Assembly: GCF_003259335.1 (NCBI RefSeq)
Contig: NZ_QLLL01000009.1
Location: 1 to 64,000 of the forward strand
Length of the DNA: 64,000 nt
Direction: 5' to 3'
DNA from: Chitinophaga skermanii
Lineage (GTDB): Bacteria > Bacteroidota > Bacteroidia > Chitinophagales > Chitinophagaceae
Below are positions 1 through 7,528 of this stretch, one piece after another. The notes under the pieces were generated by a model, which saw only the letters and a program-made list of their open reading frames with translations, did no database searches and had not been told where the DNA came from. Both the position numbers and the translations under genes were made by a program. Position 1 is the first letter of the stretch. Every line of letters begins with the position of its first letter.

Positions 1-138
1 CCACACAGTAGCTGCAACTACTTAACCCCTGCACAAGCGCATCATCAACATGGTAAAATGGCCATGAGATGGCAGCAAAAGGGTGCGTCACCTACAGGTG
101 CCCAAGGCCGGTTATCCACAAATCCAGGTGGATTGTAA
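1..138 (+). mobile_element. IS3-family transposase, C-terminal end (cut by window edge)
   Basis: An open frame enters from the left edge and stops at a TAA at 136-138. Its start reads PHSSCNYLTPAQAHH, followed by a basic stretch with MRWQQK. The pattern RPH-x-S-x-x-YLTP-x-QAH-x-x-x-G-x-x-x-x-W is how the integrase core of IS3-family (OrfB) transposases usually ends. Only about 45 residues are visible, so it cannot be told whether the element is intact. An A-rich tract (136-170) follows the stop; no terminal inverted repeat could be recognised without the other end. Confidence 0.65.
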
Positions 139-212
139 AAAGAAAAAAAGAAGCAAAAAAAGAAAAACTATAATAAGTAGTAGTAATAGGTTCTTTTTTT
201 TAATCTTTGGAA

Positions 213-304
213 CTGTAAACTATTATACGGATTAACAACTACAGGTGTAAACCTTTATCCGGATTATCTAACAAGGGTGTAAACCTATTTTAGGACGTGA
301 CATT
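213..304. repeat. Three direct copies of a ~32-bp repeat
   Basis: GTAAAC recurs at 215, 247 and 279, exactly 32 bases apart. The first two copies also share CGGATTA further on, and the second and third share GTGTAAACCT. The third copy decays after about 15 bases. The repeat lies just before the 11-bp array at 305 in the same non-coding stretch. The copies adjoin with no spacers, so this is not a CRISPR. Confidence 0.6.
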
Positions 305-414
305 CCCTATCCCGACCATATTTGCACCCTATCCCCACCCTATCTTTACCCTATCTCGACCCTATCCTAAGCCTATCCCTACCCTATCTAAAGCCTATCT
401 CCAGCCTATCCAAA
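305..414. repeat. Tandem array A: ten degenerate 11-bp units
   Basis: Ten consecutive units of exactly 11 bases read (C/G)CCTATCNNNA, for example CCCTATCCCCA, CCCTATCTTTA and GCCTATCTCCA. Only the second unit departs strongly (CCATATTTGCA). The core CCTATC is fixed while the three bases before the final A vary freely. The array is non-coding and lies between the transposase tail and the 3' end of the gene at 818. An isolated further GCCTATC occurs at about 434. Confidence 0.9.
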
Positions 415-817
415 CTCAAGCCCAGTATAGAGGTAGCCTATCCTCGCCTTTGTAACTAATTTATCTTCAAGTGTTTAAAAACGTACCCCCTGTAACGACA
501 GGCCTTTCAGCCCATCCAATGCTTTAAGTGGGTTAGGCGCACGAAAAGCACCTATCCTTTGTTCAACCACGCACATTGATTACGCAAGACCTAAAATGTT
601 ACGTAAGCACAGTATTACATGCATTTATCTAATTTCGCTTGGATGCAAATGAATCTTATCAATATTTGCCAGGGATGGCTCAAATACCCATTTAGGGCTT
701 CATTTTTGATTTAAAATGGGTGATTCGCCTTTGTGTACTTGAAGCAGGAGATCGTCCAAAATTCGGCTTTAAAAGAGGTTATGAGAGGAAGTATTCAGAT
801 GGTGCAGAAACGGCTTG
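415..817. other. Intergenic stretch, no gene seen
   Basis: No convincing reading frame, RNA gene or hairpin terminator is visible here. It contains stray copies of the array A core (GCCTATC near 434, CCTATCC near 551) and is otherwise unremarkable AT-rich sequence. Confidence 0.5.
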
Positions 818-1057
818 TTAGGATAGGTATTTATCCAACTCATCGGCCACTGCTTGTAATAAGTCGTTACCCGGCATTTTTGCTGGCAAATCACCGGGCA
901 TAATAGCACGCCATTTACCTTCATCGTCTAATTCATAAATAAATTCTACATCATCGATGGTAACCATTAATTTCATCACGTAACCTTGTTGCACTGGGAG
1001 GATGGTGACTTCTTTTTCTTCGTTGTTAAAGGGTATAGCAATTGTGAAAGCGTCCAT
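818..1057 (-). CDS. Small acidic hypothetical protein (79 aa)
   Basis: A 79-residue acidic protein without signal peptide or membrane segment. The sequence alternates strand-like stretches (FTIAIPFNNEEKEVTI, VEFIYELDDEGKW) and ends in a probable helix (LLQAVADELDKYL). I do not recognise the family. It resembles the short cytosolic proteins of unknown function common in Chitinophagaceae. It is transcribed alone, divergently from the permease gene at 1251. The ATG at 1057 is the only sensible start. It is called coding because the frame is open with normal amino-acid use and nothing competes for the region. Confidence 0.7.
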   Translation of the reverse strand: MDAFTIAIPFNNEEKEVTILPVQQGYVMKLMVTIDDVEFIYELDDEGKWRAIMPGDLPAKMPGNDLLQAVADELDKYLS

Positions 1058-1250
1058 GCCTGCAATTTACATGAGTTACGTGCAATTCCGAACAAACAAT
1101 GTGCGAAATCGGACGTTTAAGGAAACTGCATTCAACATCAACTAACTGATCATCAATAGTTTAAAAATAAAATTGACCATGGTATGTTTTTTGGCGCAGC
1201 AAGCATGCTGCTGCATCCAGCACTAACATTAGCCTTTTTAAAACCTTATT

Positions 1251-3620
1251 ATGTTTAAAAACTATTTCAAGACAGCATGGCGTAACCTAGTAAAAAACAA
1301 GTTTTACTCGGCAATTAACATTGCTGGCCTCACTATTGGTTTAGCAGTTGGATTGATGATTATCTTGTGGGTACAACACGAAACTAGTTTCGATACCTTC
1401 CACAAGGAATCAAAAAACATTTACAAGGTGCAATCATTAGTGGGCAGCGGCACCACGCAACAAGTTTGGAACGCCTCCGTTTCACCCATTACCCACCTTG
1501 CGAAAATGCAAGCACCTGGGGTGAAAGATGCAACACGCATTACTAACAACTGGCTGATCACACAATTCAAACATAATCAAAACGTGATGTCTGCCGATGG
1601 AAACACTGTTTTCCTTGATCCTAATTTCTTCACCATGTTCGATTTTAGGTTCATTAGCGGCGATAGAAATCACCCCTTCGCAGATAACAACTCTATTGTT
1701 ATCACCCAAAAAACAGCCGAAAAACTATTCGGAAAGGAAGACCCCATGGGTAAACCCATTCAAACCGAAAATAACCTCACCTTCACCGTTACAGGTGTAC
1801 TAGAAGATTTCCCCACCAACTCTAATTTCGATTTCTCGGCGATGATGCCATTAAAGAAATACGAAGCCCTCTACCAAGAATCGAGACCAGGGTATACACT
1901 AACAAACGACTTTAACTACTTTGAATACAACTCGTATTTATTATTGGAACCGGGCATTGACCTTGTGCAACTGAAAAAGAAGATGCTAGCTTTACACTTG
2001 CAACAGAAACCCGACGATACCGATTTAACATACATGCTCCTTAATGTAGGAAAAATACATTTATGGGCAACCGACACTGAACCAGCCGGGCTTTCCACTG
2101 TTCGTATGTTCACGCTTATCGCCATCATTATCTTGTTGATCGCTAGCATTAACTACGTAAACCTGTCTACGGCTCGTGCTATGCTTCGTTCGAAAGAAGT
2201 GAGCTTAAGAAAAATTGTGGGCGCAGGTAAATTCCAATTATTCCTACAGTTCATCATTGAAACAGCTTTGCTATTTTCACTGGCAGCGGTATTCGCGTTG
2301 GTAGCTATAAAAGTATGCTTACCTTACTTTAACGACCTATCAGGCACAGAACTTAGGTTCGATTTAACCAACACAAGCATATGGTTGGTTATTTTTTATA
2401 CGATCGTTGGCACCATGATAGCGGCTAGTATTTACCCAGCATTGTTACTGTCATCTTTCGAACCGTTAAAAGCATTAAAAGGTAAAATTAAGGGTAGTAT
2501 CTCTAGCAATTTCCTACGTAAATCGTTAGTGGTAGTGCAGTTTGGATTTTCTATTTTACTCATCATCGGCACCTTCGTAATTGGGTCGCAATTGAAGTAC
2601 ATGCGCTCAAAAGAACTTGGCTTCAACAAAGAGCACGTGATTGGTTTAAGTATGCGCAATATTGGAAAACATTACGATGCAGTACGCGACGAATTGTTAA
2701 AAAACCCAGCCATCAAAGATGTAGCAAGAGGTACATCCAACGTAGCTAACATCCAATGGCAAACGGGTAATAACGATTGGCCAGAAAAAGAACCGAACAC
2801 AACTTTCATGGTTTTCATGACGGGTATCGATAAAGATTTCATCCCGTTCTATAAGATGAAATTAACCGCAGGCGCTAATTTTACAGGAGCAGTCAGCGAT
2901 TCAACCCATTATATCCTCAACGAAACGGCGGTACGCGAAGCCAATATTAAAGACCCTATTGGGCATTCATTCACCGTTCGTGGGCGTAAAGGCACCATCA
3001 TTGGGGTGGTGAAAGATTTCCACTTTGCTTCCCTCAAAAAGAAAATAGCCCCGTTAATTATCTTCTATGCCGGCGAACAACAATCGAGCATGATGTACGT
3101 AAAAACAACGGGGAAAGATGCCGCTGCAGCTATTGCCACCATTGAAGCAACCTGGAAAAAATACAATCCCAATTTGCTGAGTGATTATAACTTCCTCGAT
3201 AAAACGTACAACCGCATATACGCGTTCGAAACACGTACCAGCCAATTGTTCCAAGTATTCTCTATCATCGCGATATTCATTTCTTGCTTAGGTTTATTTG
3301 GCTTGGCCACTTATACAGCTCATGTACGTACACGCGAAATTGGCGTACGTAAAGCATTAGGCGCAAGCGTAGGCGGTATTATTACATTACTTAGCAAAGA
3401 TTTTATCCAATTGGTTTTCATCTCTATTCTCATCTCGATGCCAATTGCTTACTTCGCCATGAAACATTGGTTGAACGATTTTGAATACAGGATTGCATTA
3501 AGTTGGACAGTGTTCGCTACCAGTGGCATGCTCGCTATTTTGATTGCTTTATTCACCATCAGTTTCCAATCGGTGAAAGCGGCTTTGGCCAATCCAATTA
3601 AGAGTTTACGATCAGAGTAA
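1251..3620 (+). CDS. ABC transporter permease, FtsX/MacB type
   Basis: 789 residues, the usual length for the double-unit FtsX/MacB permeases of Bacteroidota. The N-terminus MFKNYFKTAWRNLVKNKFYS followed by a hydrophobic segment (about 20-42) is the hallmark of the group. A MacB-like periplasmic domain follows (about 45-260), then three membrane spans (about 285-405), a second short span near 430, a second periplasmic domain (about 450-650) and a final FtsX domain of three spans (about 675-780). The motif VRTREIGVRKALGAS before the last spans is typical. Such proteins work with a separate ATPase and couple ATP hydrolysis to periplasmic work such as lipoprotein or peptide export rather than solute import. 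No ATPase gene is adjacent, so the partner and substrate are unknown. A terminator follows directly. Confidence 0.93.
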   Translation: MFKNYFKTAWRNLVKNKFYSAINIAGLTIGLAVGLMIILWVQHETSFDTFHKESKNIYKVQSLVGSGTTQQVWNASVSPITHLAKMQAPGVKDATRITNNWLITQFKHNQNVMSADGNTVFLDPNFFTMFDFRFISGDRNHPFADNNSIVITQKTAEKLFGKEDPMGKPIQTENNLTFTVTGVLEDFPTNSNFDFSAMMPLKKYEALYQESRPGYTLTNDFNYFEYNSYLLLEPGIDLVQLKKKMLALHLQQKPDDTDLTYMLLNVGKIHLWATDTEPAGLSTVRMFTLIAIIILLIASINYVNLSTARAMLRSKEVSLRKIVGAGKFQLFLQFIIETALLFSLAAVFALVAIKVCLPYFNDLSGTELRFDLTNTSIWLVIFYTIVGTMIAASIYPALLLSSFEPLKALKGKIKGSISSNFLRKSLVVVQFGFSILLIIGTFVIGSQLKYMRSKELGFNKEHVIGLSMRNIGKHYDAVRDELLKNPAIKDVARGTSNVANIQWQTGNNDWPEKEPNTTFMVFMTGIDKDFIPFYKMKLTAGANFTGAVSDSTHYILNETAVREANIKDPIGHSFTVRGRKGTIIGVVKDFHFASLKKKIAPLIIFYAGEQQSSMMYVKTTGKDAAAAIATIEATWKKYNPNLLSDYNFLDKTYNRIYAFETRTSQLFQVFSIIAIFISCLGLFGLATYTAHVRTREIGVRKALGASVGGIITLLSKDFIQLVFISILISMPIAYFAMKHWLNDFEYRIALSWTVFATSGMLAILIALFTISFQSVKAALANPIKSLRSE

Positions 3621-3646
3621 TGTTCCTATTTTTTTATATAGAAATG

Positions 3647-3679
3647 AAAAACGTCCTCTTGCATGGAGGACGTTTTTTT
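3647..3679. terminator. Bidirectional intrinsic terminator
   Basis: The stem ACGTCCTC / GAGGACGT (3651-3658 with 3666-3673) is flanked by A's on the left and a run of T's on the right. It serves the permease gene on + and, by symmetry, the convergent pirin gene on -. Confidence 0.85.
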
Positions 3680-3688
3680 ATTGTTTTG

Positions 3689-4552
3689 TTAATATGGTAA
3701 TTCCCCGTAATTGCCTTCTATCTCGTCGCTGTAGGCTTGCTTAATTTCCTCTTCCGTATTCATCACGAAGTTTCCGCTTACCTGTATAGGCTCTTGAAGT
3801 GGCATGGCCGATAAAAACAATATTTGTGCACTTCCATCAGCGGTTATTTTCACTTCATTATTTTCGCTTTCAAATACGACTAAGTGATGCTCGGTGATGA
3901 GATTATCTTCGTCATCGTTGATGGTTACACTGCCATTCGCCACGTACAACAAAGTATGCTCGCCACTGGGCACAGTAAGGAGAATATCGTGGTTATTCAC
4001 CAATTCGCCGAATAGTGCCGTGGTAGGTGTAAAGGTTTGAATAGGTGCTTGCATGCTTTGGTAATTCCCCATGGGTAAACGAATATTAACTCCTAAGTCG
4101 TCGATGGCCGACGGGATAGCCGCCTTAACTGCACGTTGATAAGTGGGTGGGTCGAGTTTATGCTCGGCAGGCACATTTAACCATAGCTGGATATATTCAT
4201 ACGGGCCTCCGCATTCTATATACTGTGCAGAAGGGCCTTCACTATGCAATAACCCTTTGCCGGCAAACATATATTGCACATCCCCGGGTTTGATGATCGC
4301 ATCATTCCCGTCACTGTCTTTATGAAAGCTTTCACCTTGCAGCATAAACGTTACCAGGGCAAAGCCGCGGTGTGGATGTGGCCTTAGGCGTTCGTACTGC
4401 GAGCAGGCCGGGATATCGGCCGGCGGGTGATGTTGTAAACGAATAAAGGGATTGGCATTGAAGGCTTCGTTGGGCAAAGTTTCCAGCACGATTATTTTCT
4501 CGCCGGTAATTCTTTCAGTGGCAGGTAAAATATGAACGATATTTTTTCTCAT
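3689..4552 (-). CDS. Pirin family protein
   Basis: 287 residues of the double-cupin pirin family. The N-terminal cupin carries the expected metal ligands: H59 and H61 in RPHPHRGF, and H103 and E105 in LLHSEG. They fall at almost the same positions as in characterised pirins. Some pirins bind Fe and show quercetin 2,3-dioxygenase activity, while others act as redox-sensitive regulators; the role here cannot be told from sequence. The C-terminal cupin (about 175-260) lacks the ligand set, as usual. No signal peptide is present, so it is cytosolic. It is a single-gene unit sharing a terminator with the permease gene. Confidence 0.92.
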   Translation of the reverse strand: MRKNIVHILPATERITGEKIIVLETLPNEAFNANPFIRLQHHPPADIPACSQYERLRPHPHRGFALVTFMLQGESFHKDSDGNDAIIKPGDVQYMFAGKGLLHSEGPSAQYIECGGPYEYIQLWLNVPAEHKLDPPTYQRAVKAAIPSAIDDLGVNIRLPMGNYQSMQAPIQTFTPTTALFGELVNNHDILLTVPSGEHTLLYVANGSVTINDDEDNLITEHHLVVFESENNEVKITADGSAQILFLSAMPLQEPIQVSGNFVMNTEEEIKQAYSDEIEGNYGELPY

Positions 4553-4609
4553 CCGCGCGGTTTTTATTAGGTAACAAAAATTCGGCGGAGAGGTTGATAG
4601 GGTATATAA

Positions 4610-4804
4610 AGTTTAACAGTATTTATTACATTTAGTAAGGAACAATATATTGAGAAATACACACTGGTCAACAACATACCTCTTGCCTCGATTGTAAAGG
4701 AATTCAAACCCCATGATTGGTTTAAGCAGATAAAAAACGAAGATGGTCGATACTTATTTCAAACCGATGAAATTAAAGCGCTACAAAGTAAGTCCTCTAC
4801 ATAA
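4610..4804 (+). pseudogene. Possible gene remnant without start codon
   Basis: A frame open for 64 codons ends at TAA 4802-4804. From about 4634 it reads like real protein, for example NNIPLASIVKEFKPHDWFKQ and then GRYLFQTDEIKAL. No ATG, GTG or TTG start sits before this stretch, and an in-frame stop lies at 4607. I read it as the surviving C-terminal end of a decayed gene, but a chance open frame is possible. I do not recognise the family. Confidence 0.3.
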
Positions 4805-4834
4805 AAAACCCCGGCATGCAAGCATGCCGGGGTA
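4803..4834 (-). terminator. Intrinsic terminator of the BtuG-like gene
   Basis: A perfect 11-bp stem (4809-4819 with 4822-4832, CCCCGGCATGC) has a two-base spacer and a run of T's on the minus strand. It stands 24 bases past the stop of the lipoprotein gene. Confidence 0.9.
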
Positions 4835-4857
4835 ATATTCTTCATCCTACAATATAA

Positions 4858-6171
4858 TTACTGCAACATAATTGGCATAGCTGTAAAGTGCCAGCCACTG
4901 TATGTAACCGTTTTATCGGTTTTTAATTCACCTGTTTTCGCGTTATAGAACAATAAGTAGTTGGTGCTACCACCCCAACCAGAGTTGGTAGTTGTAACGA
5001 TCAACTCATCTTTCCAAGCGTTATAAGCAATACCGGTACCGTAGATGAACTGGCCACTTGGTACGGTAATGAATGGTGTAGTAACAGAAGTTGCATTACC
5101 TTTTACATAACGGTATATTTTTGTACCGCCTTGATAACCGTTCGCAGGCGCTAAGAAAATGTAAGCATCTTTTGTAGAAGCTGCCATGGGAACACTTCTC
5201 CATACACCCCATGGTGATGGAACTGTAAATGGAAGCGTAACGGAATCTGTTGCTAAGTTGTAAGGGTTGATGCTCCACATTTTTGTACCTGTAGCGGCAT
5301 AAATCAAACCATCGGTACCTGTTACAAAACCATAGTTTGCTTTACCCATTACTTTTACAATAGAGTAATCGTTTTGTTTCAATACCACGATACCACTGTC
5401 TTGCGACAATACAAATATTTTATCATTCGCACGTAACATGTTGCCGATATAACCTGTTACATTGTTGATTTTCTTACCAACAGTCATGGTCGTCATATCA
5501 ATCTCGTTCAAACCGGCATTACCACCAATTAAACCACGGTTCGCTTCAATACCAACAATAGAAGTATATTGGCCACCTGCTGCAACACGAGCCGATTCTT
5601 TCATTGTGAACGCATCTACCGCCACAACTGGGCCGCCGGCTTTTACTACCATGTAGATTTTGTTATTGAAGAAAGTACCGTATTGCAAAGTATTACCGTT
5701 AGCACCCAAGGTAGCAGATGGATTTTCTTTCAAGAAAACAGAATCCTTTAACGTGTTTGTTTTATAGCTATAGAACTGTAAGTTACCGGTACCATGTCCG
5801 AACCAACCTTCCGTAATCAACGCGAAACCTAAATCGTAAGGACCAGGCGCAAAGATCGAGTATACACCAGAATCTCTACCAGCCTTGTTAGCAGCCGTTA
5901 ATACTACACGGTAGCTACCGCGGGCAGTGGCTTTGAAAGTATAGGCAGTATCTTTACTTACAGGAACATTATCTACTTTCCATTCGTACGACACACCGTC
6001 ACGAATATCCAGCTTAGGCGACAAGGTAACACTCTCACCAATTTCAATTGTATCCGCTGCGAATTCGGTTGTAATATGCGGGCGAATGGTAGGGCTATTA
6101 TCATCCTTGTTACAAGCAGCCGTAACGCTCAAGGCAGCAAGTGCCATCCAGCCAAGTAGATTTTTTTTCAT
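4858..6171 (-). CDS. btuG: BtuG-like surface lipoprotein (DUF5074 beta-propeller)
   Basis: 437 residues. A lipoprotein signal ends at Cys20 (VTAAC) and is followed by an acidic tail (NKDD), the kind of sequence that sends Bacteroidota lipoproteins to the cell surface. A PKD-like domain follows (about 35-110: GESVTLSPKLDIRDG..YEWKVDN), then a YncE/DUF5074-type beta-propeller (about 115-437) opening with LITEGWFGHGTG. In Bacteroides, BtuG proteins of this architecture bind cobalamin very tightly on the surface and pass it to the TonB receptor BtuB. A cobalamin riboswitch in the leader (6328-6475) strongly supports that role. Unlike the Bacteroides loci, no btuB lies beside it; the gene is a single-gene unit with its own terminator. 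That it binds cobalamin is inferred from domain plus riboswitch and is not shown by residues I can point to. Confidence 0.82.
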   Translation of the reverse strand: MKKNLLGWMALAALSVTAACNKDDNSPTIRPHITTEFAADTIEIGESVTLSPKLDIRDGVSYEWKVDNVPVSKDTAYTFKATARGSYRVVLTAANKAGRDSGVYSIFAPGPYDLGFALITEGWFGHGTGNLQFYSYKTNTLKDSVFLKENPSATLGANGNTLQYGTFFNNKIYMVVKAGGPVVAVDAFTMKESARVAAGGQYTSIVGIEANRGLIGGNAGLNEIDMTTMTVGKKINNVTGYIGNMLRANDKIFVLSQDSGIVVLKQNDYSIVKVMGKANYGFVTGTDGLIYAATGTKMWSINPYNLATDSVTLPFTVPSPWGVWRSVPMAASTKDAYIFLAPANGYQGGTKIYRYVKGNATSVTTPFITVPSGQFIYGTGIAYNAWKDELIVTTTNSGWGGSTNYLLFYNAKTGELKTDKTVTYSGWHFTAMPIMLQ

Positions 6172-6327
6172 GTTGCTTATTTAAAATAAATATTTACGAT
6201 TCTTGATACACACATGCGTCAATAGTCCATACCGGCTATATAGCCTATGATTGTGCTCTTTGAATCATGTGAAAATAAATTTCATGCAGCCTTTCTCCCG
6301 AAAGCAAACACTATTTTAGAATGCAGA

Positions 6328-6475
6328 TTGGCAGGTCTTCTGGCTTGATTGCTTTCCCGGCGGCCTTCCCGTCTCTATGTAGAGACAGTGGCATTGGAGT
6401 GCCGAGAACGATTTGCAAATTTACAGCTACGGGGATAGCCCCAGGTTCACACTGGGTTCCCTTTTCATACATACT
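6328..6475 (-). promoter_or_regulatory. Cobalamin (adenosylcobalamin) riboswitch
   Basis: On the minus strand the leader shows GGGAACCCAGTG, GAACCTGGGG, a GCCACTG box, and the conserved 3' end AAGCCAGAAGACCTGCC (6330-6346). These are the landmarks of the B12 riboswitch core in the correct order. The element lies about 155 bases ahead of the BtuG-like gene, leaving room for the kissing-loop expression platform. High cobalamin is expected to shut the gene off. Confidence 0.93.
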
Positions 6476-6495
6476 ACATGTAACCAAACGCGGTG

Positions 6496-6527
6496 CAAAC
6501 CTACACGATCGATCTTTAAAATCCAAA
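6496..6527 (-). promoter_or_regulatory. Promoter of the riboswitch/BtuG transcript
   Basis: On the minus strand TTTG (6524-6527), 20 bases, then TAGGTTTG (6496-6503) match the Bacteroidota primary-sigma consensus (TTTG, ~19, TAnnTTTG). The predicted start near 6490 puts the riboswitch directly at the 5' end of the mRNA. Confidence 0.7.
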
Positions 6528-6577
6528 ATTCACTTTACCAATACTCGATTGGTAAAACGCTGCGGTGGGTGGGAATG

Positions 6578-7021
6578 TTACAATGGCTCATTGAAATTTA
6601 TATCGCAATTCATTTCAACTTCATCTAATACGGCGCCGCGCTTTACATAGAATGCTTTTGCCGCCTCATTCCATCGCGATACTTGCCAACGCATTTTCAC
6701 ACAGCCTTGGGAACGAGCAATGGTTAATACCTGGTCGAATAATTGGGTGCCAATATTCCTTCCACGGTAAGTTTCTTGCACAAATAAATCATCCAAATAA
6801 AGCGCCTTTCCCGACCAAGAATAATAGGCGAAGAAATAAGTAGCAAAACCAATAATATCCCCGTTTTCCTCGGCCACAAGCCCATTAAAAATAGCTTGAT
6901 CACGCTCCATGCTTTCCACGGTAACACTTACTTTTCCCGGTGTACCAATAAAGGCGGCAAATTCTTGTATCAAGGCTATTATTCGAGGATAATCGCGCGG
7001 CTCGGCAATACGTATGTGCAT
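6578..7021 (-). CDS. GNAT family N-acetyltransferase
   Basis: 147 residues with the full GNAT fold: IRIAEPRDYPRIIALI (N-terminal strand and helix), IIGFATYFF (beta 4), and the acetyl-CoA pyrophosphate loop in VQETYRGRNIGTQLFDQV, followed by KMRWQVSRWNEAAKAFYVKRGA, which fits the spermidine/diamine acetyltransferase-like branch. The substrate cannot be assigned. I chose the ATG at 7021 because the domain begins immediately after it; an in-frame ATG at 7039 would add six residues. The gene ends close to the promoter of the BtuG transcript, which reads in the same direction. Confidence 0.88.
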   Translation of the reverse strand: MHIRIAEPRDYPRIIALIQEFAAFIGTPGKVSVTVESMERDQAIFNGLVAEENGDIIGFATYFFAYYSWSGKALYLDDLFVQETYRGRNIGTQLFDQVLTIARSQGCVKMRWQVSRWNEAAKAFYVKRGAVLDEVEMNCDINFNEPL

Positions 7022-7186
7022 GAATAAATTTTTATTCAAATTACCAGGTTATCATAAAATATGAAAGGATTTTTTTAGCGGGGTAACGAGCGTGGGTATC
7101 TATGGTGTGGCCACCGTTGTGTCACTCACTTCAAGGTTGGTTATTCTACTGAACGGGATTAACTAAAACACAAGCGCCCTAAAACA

Positions 7187-7218
7187 ACAAAAGCGACCCG
7201 GAAAACGAGTCGCTTTTT
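7187..7218. terminator. Terminator after the tRNA-Gln pair
   Basis: The stem AAGCGAC / GTCGCTT has an 11-base loop and T-rich flanks on either side. It stands just downstream of the tRNA-Gln genes on the minus strand. Confidence 0.7.
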
Positions 7219-7219
7219 G

Positions 7220-7290
7220 TTGCCCAACCTGGATTCGAACCAAGACAAGCAGAACCAAAATCTGCTGTACTACCATTATACTATTGGGCA
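7220..7290 (-). tRNA. tRNA-Gln (anticodon TTG), copy 2
   Basis: A 71-nt cloverleaf: acceptor TGCCCAA / TTGGGCA with A73, D-stem GTA / TAC, anticodon loop TTTTGGT giving TTG, and T-arm with GGTTCGAATCC. The sequence is identical to copy 1 at 7345-7415. The CCA end is not encoded. Confidence 0.96.
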
Positions 7291-7344
7291 ATCTAAAATG
7301 TTTTTCTTGAGCAAATCGACCTACTTTTTAAGCCGAATTTTTTG

Positions 7345-7415
7345 TTGCCCAACCTGGATTCGAACCAAGACAAGCAGAACCAAAATCTGCTGTACTACCA
7401 TTATACTATTGGGCA
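7345..7415 (-). tRNA. tRNA-Gln (anticodon TTG), copy 1
   Basis: This gene has the same sequence as the copy at 7220-7290, and the 5' ends lie 125 bases apart. It is first in the transcript, 20 bases downstream of a clear promoter. The pair looks like a recent tandem duplication that raised gene dosage. Confidence 0.96.
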
Positions 7416-7434
7416 ATCATTTTCGATTGGATGG

Positions 7435-7464
7435 CAAAAGTAGAACTTTTTTGATAACTGCAAA
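7435..7464 (-). promoter_or_regulatory. Promoter of the tRNA-Gln pair
   Basis: On the minus strand TTTG (7461-7464), an 18-base spacer, then TACTTTTG (7435-7442). This is a textbook Bacteroidota promoter placed just ahead of the first tRNA. Confidence 0.8.
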
Positions 7465-7528
7465 ATATTTTTTTCTATTTTTTTTGAAGCATCAGCTAAA
7501 ACCCTTTACCAGTAAGACTTACAACGAA

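Noticed and set aside
305..414. Array A as a CRISPR
   Set aside because: Units are 11 bases with no unique spacers of 25-40 bases, and no cas gene is in the window.
6311..6650. Two + strand and one - strand frames across 6311-6650
   Set aside because: They overlap the cobalamin riboswitch and its promoter and have no protein character.
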